Positions 10,877-20,308 of a stretch of DNA of 64,000 nucleotides are shown piece after piece. The position numbers were made by a program, and so were the translations under genes. The stretch is from positions 16,293,317-16,357,316 of the forward strand of contig NC_055996.1 of assembly GCF_018446385.1 (NCBI RefSeq), in the 5' to 3' direction. The notes under the pieces were generated by a model. The model saw only the letters and a list, made by a program, of their open reading frames with translations, did not search any database and was not told the origin of the DNA. Within the stretch, counting starts at the first letter, position 1. Every line of letters begins with the position of its first letter. Origin of the DNA: Zingiber officinale (taxonomy: Eukaryota > Streptophyta > Magnoliopsida > Zingiberales > Zingiberaceae).

Positions 10877-11723
10877 TGATCCGGCAGTAAGAACAGGAGA
10901 CCCCCATTCTGAGGAGTCAACGCCACGTGGAAGTCAAAATGCCAGGTGGTCGATAGTAGAGGGATGAACCGACCGGACACTCGAGAAAAGGTTGGATCAA
11001 TAGGCCGATCGGATAAGGGTTGGCCGACCGCCAGGCCGGCCGACCGGTGTCCAACTAATAGCAAAAGGTGCCCCGGAGGGAGTCGGGGCCCCGACGCTCA
11101 TGGAATAGGATCGTAGGGCCGAGCGGAGGGCAAGCTCGGCCGAAGACATAAGGTAGCATACTGCTAACAGTCTCCACAAAGCATATTACCGAGAATCTCC
11201 AAGTAGACCACTATATATGTCCGGCCGGATGTAAGGCGGAGGCTGGCCGACCGGACGCCCGACAGGGAGTAAGGGGAAAAGGGCGGGACATCTTTTTCTG
11301 ACAGCGGGCATGTTCTACGTTCAGGCCATACTCAAGATCCTATGACAGAAGGATCCGCTGTCCCATCAGAGACGTGCTCAAACTGTAGCAGTATGGTGTC
11401 AGGTAAGCTCCTCTGACAAGCCCACACTACGGTATGGGGAAGGACACGTGTACACCTCGGTATGTGTACACTCGCTTCTCCACAGCCCTATATAAAGGCC
11501 CTCACCCTTCGCCTGAGGTACACATGCTACGATATTTGGAGCCACTTCTTCGTTACTTGCTTGCCTGACTTGAGCGTCGGAGGGTCGTCGCCGGGAACCC
11601 CTTCCCGGCCCGACATCTTTGCAGGTTCGCCAGAGCGCCGTCCGACCGGCCGAAGATCTACGTCAGCGAGAAGGAGAGCGCCACGTGCCCAACGTCCGTT
11701 GATTCAGCTTTCGGACAGGATCA
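10877..11723 (+). repeat. 3' LTR of the Tat-like element
   Basis: This LTR is 847 bp, TGATCCGGC...GGACAGGATCA, collinear with the 5' LTR apart from the 55-bp duplication there. It is followed by the TSD ATATG at 11724-11728. TATA box at 11489-11496. Confidence 0.95.
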
Positions 11724-12267
11724 ATATGCATCTTTTAGTGGCGTGATATGTTTGATATTTTGATATAGTATGAGATCATTATCACAATTTTACTTAATTG
11801 TGTGTCCATAGCTTACGTGCTTGATGTTTATTTTGCAATGCATGAATGTTGAATACATTACTAAACTAATACAACTCATCATAAATCCATTTGTGACATC
11901 AAATCTTGGAAAGAAGATGGTCTTAATTGTGCCTCCAACATGTAGGGTCCAGCACTTGTATGTTAGTTATTTGTCTATCAACCATGAATGCCTATCTTTT
12001 ACATGCTTCTCTTGCCAGCATTGCTTATAGTCATCAATGATCTTGTTGCATATATTTTTGGATTCTTTTTTTAGGAGAACACCATTGATCAAACTATCTC
12101 CAAAGAAATTTGTACTGCATAGTGTTTATTGCTGTTCACTTCCAAAGTTTGTTGTTCACTTCAGAAATTTTGTATACTGAATTTTATTTGTTGTTTACTA
12201 TAATTATCTTTTGCTGAACTTTTTCTTGTATTCTCTTTTGCTGAATTTTTTATTTATATGATGCGGG

Positions 12268-12982
12268 ATGTCAAACAGAGGAAGGAAAGATATTGGTTCC
12301 AGTAAAGGAAGATCAAGGGGAGAGGTCGAAGTAGATGACAATCTCTTACAATATAAGATGAGTATGTAATGTATTTTTTTTTTATTAATGATATACAAAT
12401 TAAATTTGAATAAAACATTGAGTTACATAATATTTACTTTAATGATGATGTATGTAGGCAACATGATACAATGCTTGAACTTGACAACTTACCACATGAA
12501 GTACAGGTGCGTAAATTTTATCTTGATAATGTATTTATTAAATTACATATATTATATGTATTTATTTGTCCTAGGATGTGGTGGGTGGCCAATATAAGGG
12601 AAGGGTGTATGGATTTGGACGCAATAAACACTTTGGAAGATCATACAATGGAAGTTCTAATGAAATGTGCTCCAATGAGAAAAACAAAGAACTATCACAA
12701 GAAATTGAAGACACGTGTGCTACTAGTAAGAGGATGGAGAAAGAAATTATTGAAAGCAAAAACAAATTGTAACTCGTTATCACAGAAAATAGACAAAGAG
12801 AAAAAAAACTTATCGAGGAAAGTAGACAAAAGAAATAAAAACTTATGGAGGAAGGTAGACAAAGAGAAGAAAATCTCAAGGAGATGGTTCGTAAGATGAT
12901 TCAAGAGGCGGGATATACAAATCATTTGTATCTAGGAGGATCTGGTCCCCGTGAGCATTGTGATAAACGAAATAAAAATTAG
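12268..12982 (+). pseudogene. Decayed tnpA-like gene of the CACTA element
   Basis: A short first exon begins ATG at 12268 (basic, MSNRGRKDIGSS...). After AT-rich introns, an exon starting behind TTTGTCCTAG at about 12573 encodes GGQYKGRVYGFGRN, the signature of the plant Ptta/En/Spm transposase family (Transposase_24 type). A highly charged E/K/R-rich coiled coil follows, ending in HLYLGGSGPREHCDKRNKN before TAG near 12980. In that frame two stops occur (about 12770 and 12829). Most of the normal tnpA coding length is missing. TnpA-type proteins bind subterminal repeats of CACTA elements. Confidence 0.65.
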
Positions 12983-13709
12983 ATTTAGTTAGATAATATG
13001 AATATTTGGATGATATGATATTTTTGGATTAAAAATTAATTATTTCAAATATTTTTAATTTATTTGAAATGTGTGATTGTTTATGCTAAAATAATATGTA
13101 GATGAGAAAAAAAATATAATATAATAAAAATTATTGATAAATTCAAATATGAATTTTGTAAACATATTTATAAACAAATTAAAATTATTTTTGATATATT
13201 TTTTGAGACAGATTAATAACAGATTTAAAACAAAATTAGAGATGAAATTTATATACGAATTTATAAACATGATTGTAAACAGATTTATAAACAGATTATA
13301 ATTATATTTAACATATAATTTGTGACAGACTAATGACAGATTTAAAATCAAATTATAAACGAATGTTATATACGGATTTATAAACAAGATTGTAAACGGA
13401 TTATAAACAGATTAAAATTATACGTGTTATATAATTTGAGACAGACTAATAACGAATTTAAAACAAAATTAGAGACCGAATTTGTTTTTAAAAATAATTT
13501 CATTTGGTCAAATTAAAAACAGATATATAAACGATTTTTCAATATGTTTATGAAATTAGAGACAGAATAGTTCCGTCTCAAAATTAGCTATGGGGTTTTC
13601 AATAACGGAATGTTGAGACGGAATATTCTGTTTCAAATATTGTTTAGAGACAGAAAAATATCCTTCAGAAACGAATTTTTCGTCTCTAAAACCCTGTTTT
13701 CTTGTAGTG
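12983..13709. repeat. CACTA subterminal repeats and right terminus
   Basis: Multiple degenerate copies of a roughly 40-60 bp AT-rich motif (aacagatttaaaacaaaattagagac and variants). These grade into a GC-richer end where gagacggaat and its complement attccgtctc form inverted pairs (13560-13690). The last 18 bases are the CACTA terminal inverted repeat. Confidence 0.75.
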
Positions 13710-13712
13710 ACT

Positions 13713-14476
13713 CCAGCTGAGGGATTAAGAGCCAACCCACCGTCTTCGACACGGAGTAATCAAACCGACGCTCAAGGGGCGCTCAGAAACCGAGCCGAGT
13801 GGCTCCCCCGCTCGGCCTAGCAGCAGACTTGACATAGTTGAGCATGCGGATAGTGAACTACCTGCCGAGCGGCTATTCCGCTCGGTCCGGCAACAGACGA
13901 CACTTGGACAATGGAGTTCCGGGCGAGCGGCTATCCCGCTCGGCGCGACAGCGGACAGGACAACAGAGTTCTAGCGGGGCGACCATTCCGCTCAGCCAAG
14001 CAATATACAAAGCAAACTATCTTTGGATATCATTTTTGGAGCTAGCACCGCTGATAGGCGGCATGGTCAAACAGAGGATCGTACGGCGGAATCTTCCGCT
14101 GCCACTTCAAAGATATGCTCGACCTGTTAAGGTATTGTGTCAGAGACATTTTATCGACACGTCTTTTCAGGGAAAGCTTTGAGATACGTGCTCGTCTTGG
14201 GAAGCATGGACGCGCGCTCCCGGAGCTTTATATAAAGGGGGTCCAAGTATCGGCGGAGGTATGCTTTTTTCGTGATTTCTACTATTGCGCTACAGTTCTT
14301 GCTCCTTCTTGCTCCACCGAAGACTGACTTGAGCGTCGAAGGGCCATCGTCGGGATGTCTTTCTTGGTTCGGTACTGACGCTGCTTGTATTACAGGCGAA
14401 TGTGAAATCCACCGAAGGTCAATAAAAACGTCACGTCATCAACATCCATCTCTTCGACTTTCAAACAGCTGGATCA
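13713..14476 (+). mobile_element. Truncated Gypsy-type LTR that received the CACTA element
   Basis: GC-rich sequence starting directly after the CACTA end. It holds three to four copies of a short hairpin motif (CGAGCGGCTATTCCGCTCGG and variants, 13790-13990), a TATA box TATATAAA at 14229-14236, the shared downstream phrase TGACTTGAGCGTCGAAGGGCC found in the other Gypsy LTRs of this window, and an end GGATCA at 14476. It is presumably the right part of an LTR whose left part lies upstream of the CACTA element, outside the window. Confidence 0.7.
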
Positions 14477-15504
14477 GACGCTAATATTATTTTATTATTA
14501 AAAAACATCCATCCCACGAGTGCCCCCTCACAAATTCGGAATTAGATATTTATCTTATAAGTGCACTATTTTGATCAGTTTTAAAATTTCAATTGATGGA
14601 TTTCAATTTTTAAATACATTGATTTTGATTTTAAATCCTCAACAGTTCGGAATGTACTTGGCTTATTAAATAATATTTAAGTTGCAGAAGTTATGATTTC
14701 ATAACTATTTCAAGCTAGCTGTTATAGTTTTGTAATGACTAACCTATTCATCTAATATTCATATTTATTAAATTATAATTGCTATAATTTATCACGTTCA
14801 ATAATATTTATAGTGTAGCAGTTATAAACCGTAGATGTTATAATCAAGTTGGTACTTAGAGTAGCTCCAAGAGTTCATTTCCTTAAGCAATTAGTTTCTC
14901 CCACCTAGAACGTAGTTCAATATCATCATTTACCTCCCTTTCTCAGTGCCTTGGAGTGGGAAATGAATGGACGGTTGAGGTCATTTTGTTCAAATTTATT
15001 TATTTAATTTAATAAATTATTTATTTAATTAATTTTATATTTATTGAACGAACATAAATAAATTAATATTATATTAATACTAAGTTTGTTCACTAACATT
15101 TCATGTATTTAAATATCTAACCTTGTGCATCACATACAATAAAGACTTATCCTATTGATATAACTAGCCTATTAACTGAGGATAACTTTATAATTTTACA
15201 TAGGGTTGATGGATGGGGTACTTTCTGATTTTGTCAATAAATAAATAAATAATTTTTTAAAATTTTAGATAAAGTCATACAATGGGTACGTTTGGAATAT
15301 TCAAGGTGATAACAATCGAAATATCCATCTAAATTGAAAAAAAAATAACGATGATAAATATAAGATCGACATGAATATTTTATCCGTTGTGCAACTTATC
15401 ATGCACGACGAGAACGAGTCTTTTGCAGCGAGCGACGCCATTAAATTCACTTCCTCGATCGTCTTCTTCCTCCATCACAGGACGTGCCACTGCTTTACAA
15501 TTCC
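14477..15504. other. AT-rich intergenic DNA upstream of the oleosin-like gene
   Basis: No gene or element is recognisable in 14477-15340. Near the gene there are a possible TATA-like stretch (ataaatataag, about 15353-15363) and a CATGCA word (15400-15405). CATGCA is the RY motif bound by B3 seed regulators and is common in oleosin promoters, but a single copy is weak evidence. Confidence 0.4.
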
Positions 15505-15917
15505 ATGGCGGAGCCGTGGAAAGGAGTTCTCTGCAACCGCGTGCCTGACTCCAACCAGCTCGTCGGCCTGCTCACCCTCGTCATTTTCGGCGGTATCTTC
15601 GTGCTCCTCGCCGGCGCCACCCTCATCGCCGCCCTACTCACCTTCGCTTTCCTCGGCCCCATCTTGCTTCTCACCAGCCCCATATGGGTCCCCGCAGCCA
15701 TCTTCCTGTTCGCGGCGGTGACCGTGACGCTCTCGGCCTGCGGCGTCGCCGCCGCGGCGGTGGCCGGAACCATATGGATGTACCGGTACGTGAACGGGAG
15801 GCACCGGCAGGATAGCCGAGCCGCGTCACAGATTCCGCCGGCTACCTCAAGGACGCGGTGCCTGGGTTCCGGCGAACCGTCGTCGGCGCTCTTTTCTCGT
15901 TGCTTTTTTTTAATTAA
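15505..15917 (+). pseudogene. Oleosin-like gene with a frameshift
   Basis: ATG at 15505 in a good context (ccATGGcg) opens a product starting MAEPWKGVLCN. A roughly 70-residue hydrophobic hairpin follows, containing the oleosin proline knot P-x5-S-P-x3-P (PILLLTSPIWVP), then the amphipathic start YRYVNGRH. Oleosins coat seed and pollen oil bodies; the hairpin sits in the lipid monolayer. After GRH the reading frame changes: the family-like segment SAGYLKDAVPGF and its TAA at 15915-15917 are in the next frame, which implies a one-base loss at about 15805-15835. In the unshifted frame the ORF runs on to 16065 with unrelated residues. Intronless, as is common for oleosins. It could still make a C-terminally altered protein. 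Confidence 0.75.
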
Positions 15918-16402
15918 TAACTCGGCGTCTTTAATCTATAATTTGCTACCCATTTTTCTCTGTAATCAGCGTGTACAGGATGATACGACGAAGCGGATGA
16001 CGGGTGGAGGAAGAACTGGTGCAGTTCGCCGGCGGCGACGGTGCAACGCAGTGGGTTCTAACTGATCACTTTACCAGGGCTTTGAAGCTGCTGTTTTGAC
16101 TAGTAAATTTTGTGTCTTTTTTTATAAAGAAGATTAGCATTGATGTACAGGACAATGATCATTTCAATCAATGTGATCCGTATTTATATGATCATAATTA
16201 TCATTTTTATTTATCTGCAAAAACCCTAAATAAGGCCTGTCAATTCGGACGAATCAGCTGAATTTAATTGAGTAAAGATTTTATTAAAAAAATATCTACT
16301 CAAATCTAACTCAGACTCGAATAAAGTACAACTTAAAATCCCTAAATCCAAATCTGAATTTGGATAAAAACACTTTATTCCTTTTTATTCCGAAATTATT
16401 AT
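15918..16402. other. Intergenic DNA after the oleosin-like gene
   Basis: A likely 3' flank of the oleosin-like gene, then AT-rich DNA. The last five bases ATTAT (16398-16402) are the TSD of the following solo LTR. Nothing else is recognised. Confidence 0.5.
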
Positions 16403-18319
16403 TGATCCGGTGGTAAGATATGATCCGTCCGGCAGGTAGTCAACATTAGACGGGCGTCCGATCGGGTGAACTACCTTCCCGGTCAGCAAATAAAGTAGCC
16501 GGTCCAACACTTCGGCAGCTCGGTCAGACACCGAGCTTCCGACGCTCATGAAGCTCAACCAGGGAGGCACAAAGGATGAGCGGTCATCCCGCTCGGGCAA
16601 ACAGTGAATGCAGCCTTGACCTGACAGGCATGACTTCTTCGCCCGACGGAATGTAGCTGTCAGCAGCTCATCGGCCGAGCGGACGCTCGGCTCGGCCGTT
16701 GCATCGTCCGAACGACCGACTCGCCGAGTGGCTCTCCCGCACGGCCCAATAACAGACAAAGGGAGTAGTTGGTAATATCTTCTTGGGAATCAGTGTCATT
16801 GACATGTTGCGTGGTCGGCGGCAGGTCAGACAGAGAATCGTACAGTTGAATCTTTCACTGTCACGTCAAGGATATGCCCGGACTGTTAAGGTATGACGTC
16901 GGATACGCTTTTCTAGCACATCCTTTCCAGGTATGCTTTGAGAAGCGTGCACGCCTCGGGAAGCGTGCACACACCTCTGAAGAACGTCGACATATATATG
17001 CTGGCCTATTTGTCAAAGAAAAATGGAGTGCGTTATAAGAAATTAATTGATGAATGGGATATTCGAGAACAAAAAATTGTTAATTTCATTGTTTGGATTT
17101 TTGAATTAGTAATTATTAGATTTTAAGATTTTACATTTGGACGAATCTACTTTTTGAGGAATTCGTGAAATAATAAATTAAGGAAGAAATTTTTTTGGAT
17201 TACTGTAGCTACAGTTACGCTGCTACTTTCTACTTCATTCTTCGTTCGCTTGTCGGTGATTGACTTAAGCGTCGGAGGGTCATCACCGGGGAACCCCTCC
17301 CTGGTTTGGCACTAACGACTCTGTGTTGCAGGCTTAGCTCGTCGGAAGTCCGCATCACCTTCAGTCGACATCCAGTCAACATTAATGATCCTGTCCGAAT
17401 TATGAGTTGATGAATGCTGGGGACGTGGCGCTCTATGCTGGCTTCGTGTAGACGTCGGGATGAGGTGGACCTCCGGCGAACCTGCAACAAAGTCGGGCTG
17501 GGAAGGGGTTCCCGGTGACGACCCTCCGACGCTCAAGTCAGGCGAGAAGAAAGCTGGAGCAAGATAATGAGAACTGTAGGTACAGTGTGGATGATTGTAT
17601 ACCTCCGTCGAAGTTTGGGGGTCCTTATATAGGCCCCGGGGAAGCGCATGCACGCTCCTCGACGCGTGAGCGCTTCCCCAAACATAACTCAAAATGGATG
17701 TGTCAGAAAAGCACGCCTGACGCCTTACCGCAACTGTCCGAACATATCTCTGACATGACAGTGGAAACTTCCACAGTACGATTTTCTGTCTGGTCCAGCC
17801 GCCGACTATGCTGTTTGTCGGCGGCACATATCTCGAAAATGATATCTCTGGCCGTCCCCTTTGTACTCTTCTGCACCTTCTGTCTTTTATCGGGTCGAGC
17901 GGGAGAGACGCTCGGCCATACTGGTCGGGCCGAGCGGGACCGCGCCTCACCCATACTGGTCGTTCGGAAGGACGCAGGAGGGGCCGAGCGAGTGGGCCGC
18001 TCGGTCATATGCTCGGATGAATAGCGCCTATGTTGGCCTACAGCCCAGCTGAGCGGCCGCTCGGCCCAATCAACTGTCGTATGTGAATTCTTGAGCGTCG
18101 GAAACTCGAACCTTAGCTGAGTTATCTCCTTGCTGACCTGGCCTTCTGCCGCGACCGATCGATAAGGTGACCTCCCGCTCAGCTCACCTTTTACGTCGAT
18201 CGTCTCGACCTTGACCTCCACGTGTCCTTAACCTCTGTCCGTATAGAACCCCTCCTTTGCTACCGGATCAGTAAACACCATTTTCTCAGCGTCCGTCTAC
18301 TCACACTCGGGCAGGATCA
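16403..18319 (+). mobile_element. Gypsy-type solo LTR, itself interrupted by another solo LTR
   Basis: Begins TGATCCGGTGGTAAGA and ends GGGCAGGATCA, matching the termini of the Tat-like LTRs above. The 5-bp TSD ATTAT is exact (16398-16402 and 18320-18324) with no internal region, so this is a solo LTR left by LTR-LTR recombination. It is split at 17385/18271 by a second LTR in opposite orientation; its U5 end resumes at 18271. Hairpin words of the CGAGCGG/CCGCTCGG type occur at 16570-16740. A stretch at about 17010-17210 is unusually AT-rich and may be a further small insertion. Confidence 0.88.
17386..18270 (-). mobile_element. Nested solo LTR in opposite orientation
   Basis: Reads TGATCCGGTAGC... 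from 18270 and ends TTCGGACAGGATCA at 17386 on the minus strand, the same family style as its host LTR. A minus-strand TATA box (TATATAAG) lies near 17620. No internal region is present. The flanking pentamers ATTAA (17381-17385) and GTAAA (18271-18275) match at only three of five positions, so the insertion is old or the ends have mutated. Confidence 0.8.
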
Positions 18320-18324
18320 ATTAT

Positions 18325-18794
18325 AAATATTAATTAACTCAACGCTTAATTATTTGAATTATCGTGTAATTAGTTTAGGATTATTATAAATATTAATGAA
18401 GCATGGGATCGTATTGGAGTTAGGACCCAAGGAAACTTATAATGGTATAAGATAAAAATTCAATTTCCTTTCTATTTAAAACTTTGGCAAAAATCTAAAC
18501 TAAGAAAATCTAATTTTTTAAAAGTTTGGGAAAGGAAGACAGAATTTCTTTTGGTCATACTACAACCCTACCTTCTTTTTTTTTTAAATTATTTTTTCAT
18601 AATTTTTTTCTCAATACTTCATTAACATACTAATCTTAATATTGATATACCTAATTTTAAAAATTAAATTAAATTTATCCTAAAAATCTATTAAATTCAA
18701 GCCAATTTACGTCAACCTCTACTATAATATGAAAACTCTCAACCTTATCCGAATTTAAAATTTCTCAATCTAAATTTGATATTTTTCAAATGGA
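18325..18794. other. AT-rich intergenic DNA
   Basis: No gene, RNA or element end was recognised here. Homopolymer T and A/T runs dominate. Confidence 0.5.
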
Positions 18795-19273
18795 ATTAGA
18801 TTCGATTGATTTATTATTCGATCCATACCCCAACATAAGAAGTCCAATAAAAACAATACTTGAAATGACGGTTCATAAAAAAAAACACCTATACTGAGAT
18901 CGACTAAAATAAGACGATACCCAAAAGGGATTATTAATTAATTTACTAGAATCGATATGACTACTATAGACTATCTAATACTAAACAAACGAAGATCTCC
19001 TCTAGACAAGAGAAGATCTTTTAAAAGTAATTTAGTTCCATTTGTCAAAGCTTGAATAATTCCCAAGGGGCTAGTATATTGAGGCCTAATACGTTGTTGT
19101 AGCGTTGCAGATATTTCTCTTTCCAACCACACAATTACTAGTATCCCTATTGTAATTCCCAATATAAGGATTAAAGTGGGTACAAAAGTCCATATGATCC
19201 CATAGACCTCTTTTAAGGATTCCGATGTAGAAAAAGAATTGATAGTTTGTACTTCTATCGTATCAATTATCAT
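18795..19273 (-). pseudogene. ndhA: Plastid-derived ndhA exon 1 fragment
   Basis: From ATG at 19273 the minus strand encodes the start of NAD(P)H dehydrogenase subunit 1 of the chloroplast complex ([32 protein letters not shown]). It continues past the first stop with recognisable pieces (IPFGYRLILVDLSIGVF, GYGSNNK) to about 18795. In-frame stops occur at about 18970 and again near 18937, and the glycine-rich segments are altered, so it is not functional. It covers most of exon 1 only. In plastids NdhA is a membrane subunit of the NDH complex in cyclic electron flow. Confidence 0.93.
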
Positions 19274-19274
19274 T

Positions 19275-19345
19275 TTAACGATCAACTTCTCCCATTATGA
19301 TATCTGTACTATCTAATATCATCATGATATCAACCAATAAGTTAA
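19275..19345 (-). pseudogene. ndhH: Plastid-derived ndhH 3' end
   Basis: Immediately upstream of the ndhA start on the same strand, the last ~22 codons of ndhH are readable, ending DIIMGEVDR and TAA at 19275-19277, one base before the ndhA ATG. This is exactly the ndhH-ndhA junction of plastid genomes. It shows the insert is one contiguous piece of plastid DNA of about 550 bp, oriented minus. Confidence 0.9.
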
Positions 19346-19469
19346 ATTTATTTTTAACACCCCTATTCTAAATCCTAAATCTTAAATAAAAGAATCATCG
19401 TTATGTCATCTTGATGAGACACACGTGAAAGAAATTAGACTTGAAGTAGATAAACAAATGGGCAGTGTA

Positions 19470-19895
19470 TAGGGATGACAATGGGTCGAATTCGGGTCAA
19501 ATTTTATATCCTCCGTCCCCATACCCATCGGGTATAGGATCTCCGATCAGTATACCCATACCCATTAAATGATCGGATATCTTCTATAGTTATAATTTTT
19601 CTTCTTTCTTTCCAACTATTATCATTCAACAAAAATATATTAAAATTAACAACCTATTAAAATATATATATATATATAATTAAAAAATAGATTAAACATC
19701 TATATAGTCTCCTCCTAATATCAACAAAAATAATAAGTTGATTTTAGGAAAAGAAAATTTCTTTAATATATGTATATATATTATTTAATCGGATATTCGG
19801 GTCTGGTATCAGGTATTGATAGTCCCTCCATACCCTTCTCCATTCGGGTCGGATGTCGGATTCTCCATCGGGTTCGGATGAAATTATCATCCCTA
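19470..19895. mobile_element. hAT-type MITE
   Basis: Terminal inverted repeats TAGGGATGACAAT (19470-19482) and ATTATCATCCCTA (19883-19895) bound 426 bp with no coding capacity. Flanking octamers GCAGTGTA (19462-19469) and GCCGTATA (19896-19903) match at six of eight positions, consistent with an old 8-bp hAT duplication. The ends are rich in gggtcggat/atacccat words; the middle is AT-rich. Confidence 0.75.
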
Positions 19896-19903
19896 GCCGT
19901 ATA

Positions 19904-20308
19904 TGATCGTATATTAATTAATTTCAGATATTGCATATTCTTTTTTTTAAAGGATCGTATTTATATTTTATAATTCATTTCAATATAATAATTTAAGATT
20001 TTAGGATTATTTTTTTAATTTAATATTATATAAATATTCAACGACATAAATAGAAACTAAATTTATTCGCAGAAATTGGGAAAATTCCTTAACGCACTAC
20101 AACCAGAGGAACCGTTCGAGCTGTCGGTTCCTCAGGCACCAGAACCGTTTGAGCCGTTGGATCACCATCTCAACGCTCGCCCTTCGATAACACTCTGCCC
20201 TCATTTGTGCACTCGCCCAGCTTCTCCTTGGCGGCGGCAACTACGACGGCCGCGCCTTATTCGAGCGATTCCTAAGGAAAGTGGAAGAAAGAAAGGGCGT
20301 GGGAAGAA
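19904..20308 (+). other. Upstream region and leader of the CGI121/TPRKB gene
   Basis: AT-rich DNA with a TATA-like stretch (tattatataaatat, about 20024-20037), followed by GC-rich DNA from about 20070 that likely includes the 5' leader. The MITE ends about 400 bp upstream of the start codon. Confidence 0.4.

Larger units (their letters stand above)
1112..11723 (+). mobile_element. Complete Tat-like Ty3/Gypsy LTR retrotransposon
   Basis: Two LTRs with TG...CA ends (1112-2013 and 10877-11723) flank a 10.6 kb element. The 5-bp target-site duplication ATATG is exact on both sides (1107-1111 and 11724-11728). Order on + is LTR, primer binding site, gag, protease, reverse transcriptase, RNase H, integrase, a five-unit 65-bp tandem repeat, an antisense spliced gene on -, purine tract, LTR. 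Integrase after RNase H makes it Ty3/Gypsy. The long 3' region with an antisense ORF carrying a putative gypsy-type transposon domain is known from the Tat/Retand lineage. The LTRs differ at roughly 30 positions by eye, mostly transitions, so the insertion is not very recent. Gag-pol carries six premature stops, so the copy cannot be autonomous. Confidence 0.93.
1..13709 (+). mobile_element. CACTA (En/Spm) DNA transposon, left end outside window
   Basis: The right end reads, on the minus strand, CACTACAAGAAAACAGGG from 13709 inwards, the classic terminus of plant CACTA elements. AT-rich subterminal words such as gatttaaaac and gagac(g/a)aaat(t) recur both in 1-300 and in 13190-13680. A tnpA-like remnant lies at 12268-12982. 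The element is interrupted by a complete Gypsy element at 1112-11723, so about 3.1 kb of CACTA sequence is visible. The left terminal repeat is not in the window, so neither full length nor the expected 3-bp duplication can be verified; the base triplet after the right end is ACT. The orientation given follows the tnpA remnant. Confidence 0.82.

Noticed and set aside
15495..15773. Minus-strand ORF over the oleosin hairpin
   Set aside because: Antisense shadow of the oleosin-like coding region.
18971..19285. Functional ndhA-like ORF
   Set aside because: It is the start of plastid ndhA with stops soon after, in nuclear repeats; no intact exon 2 follows.
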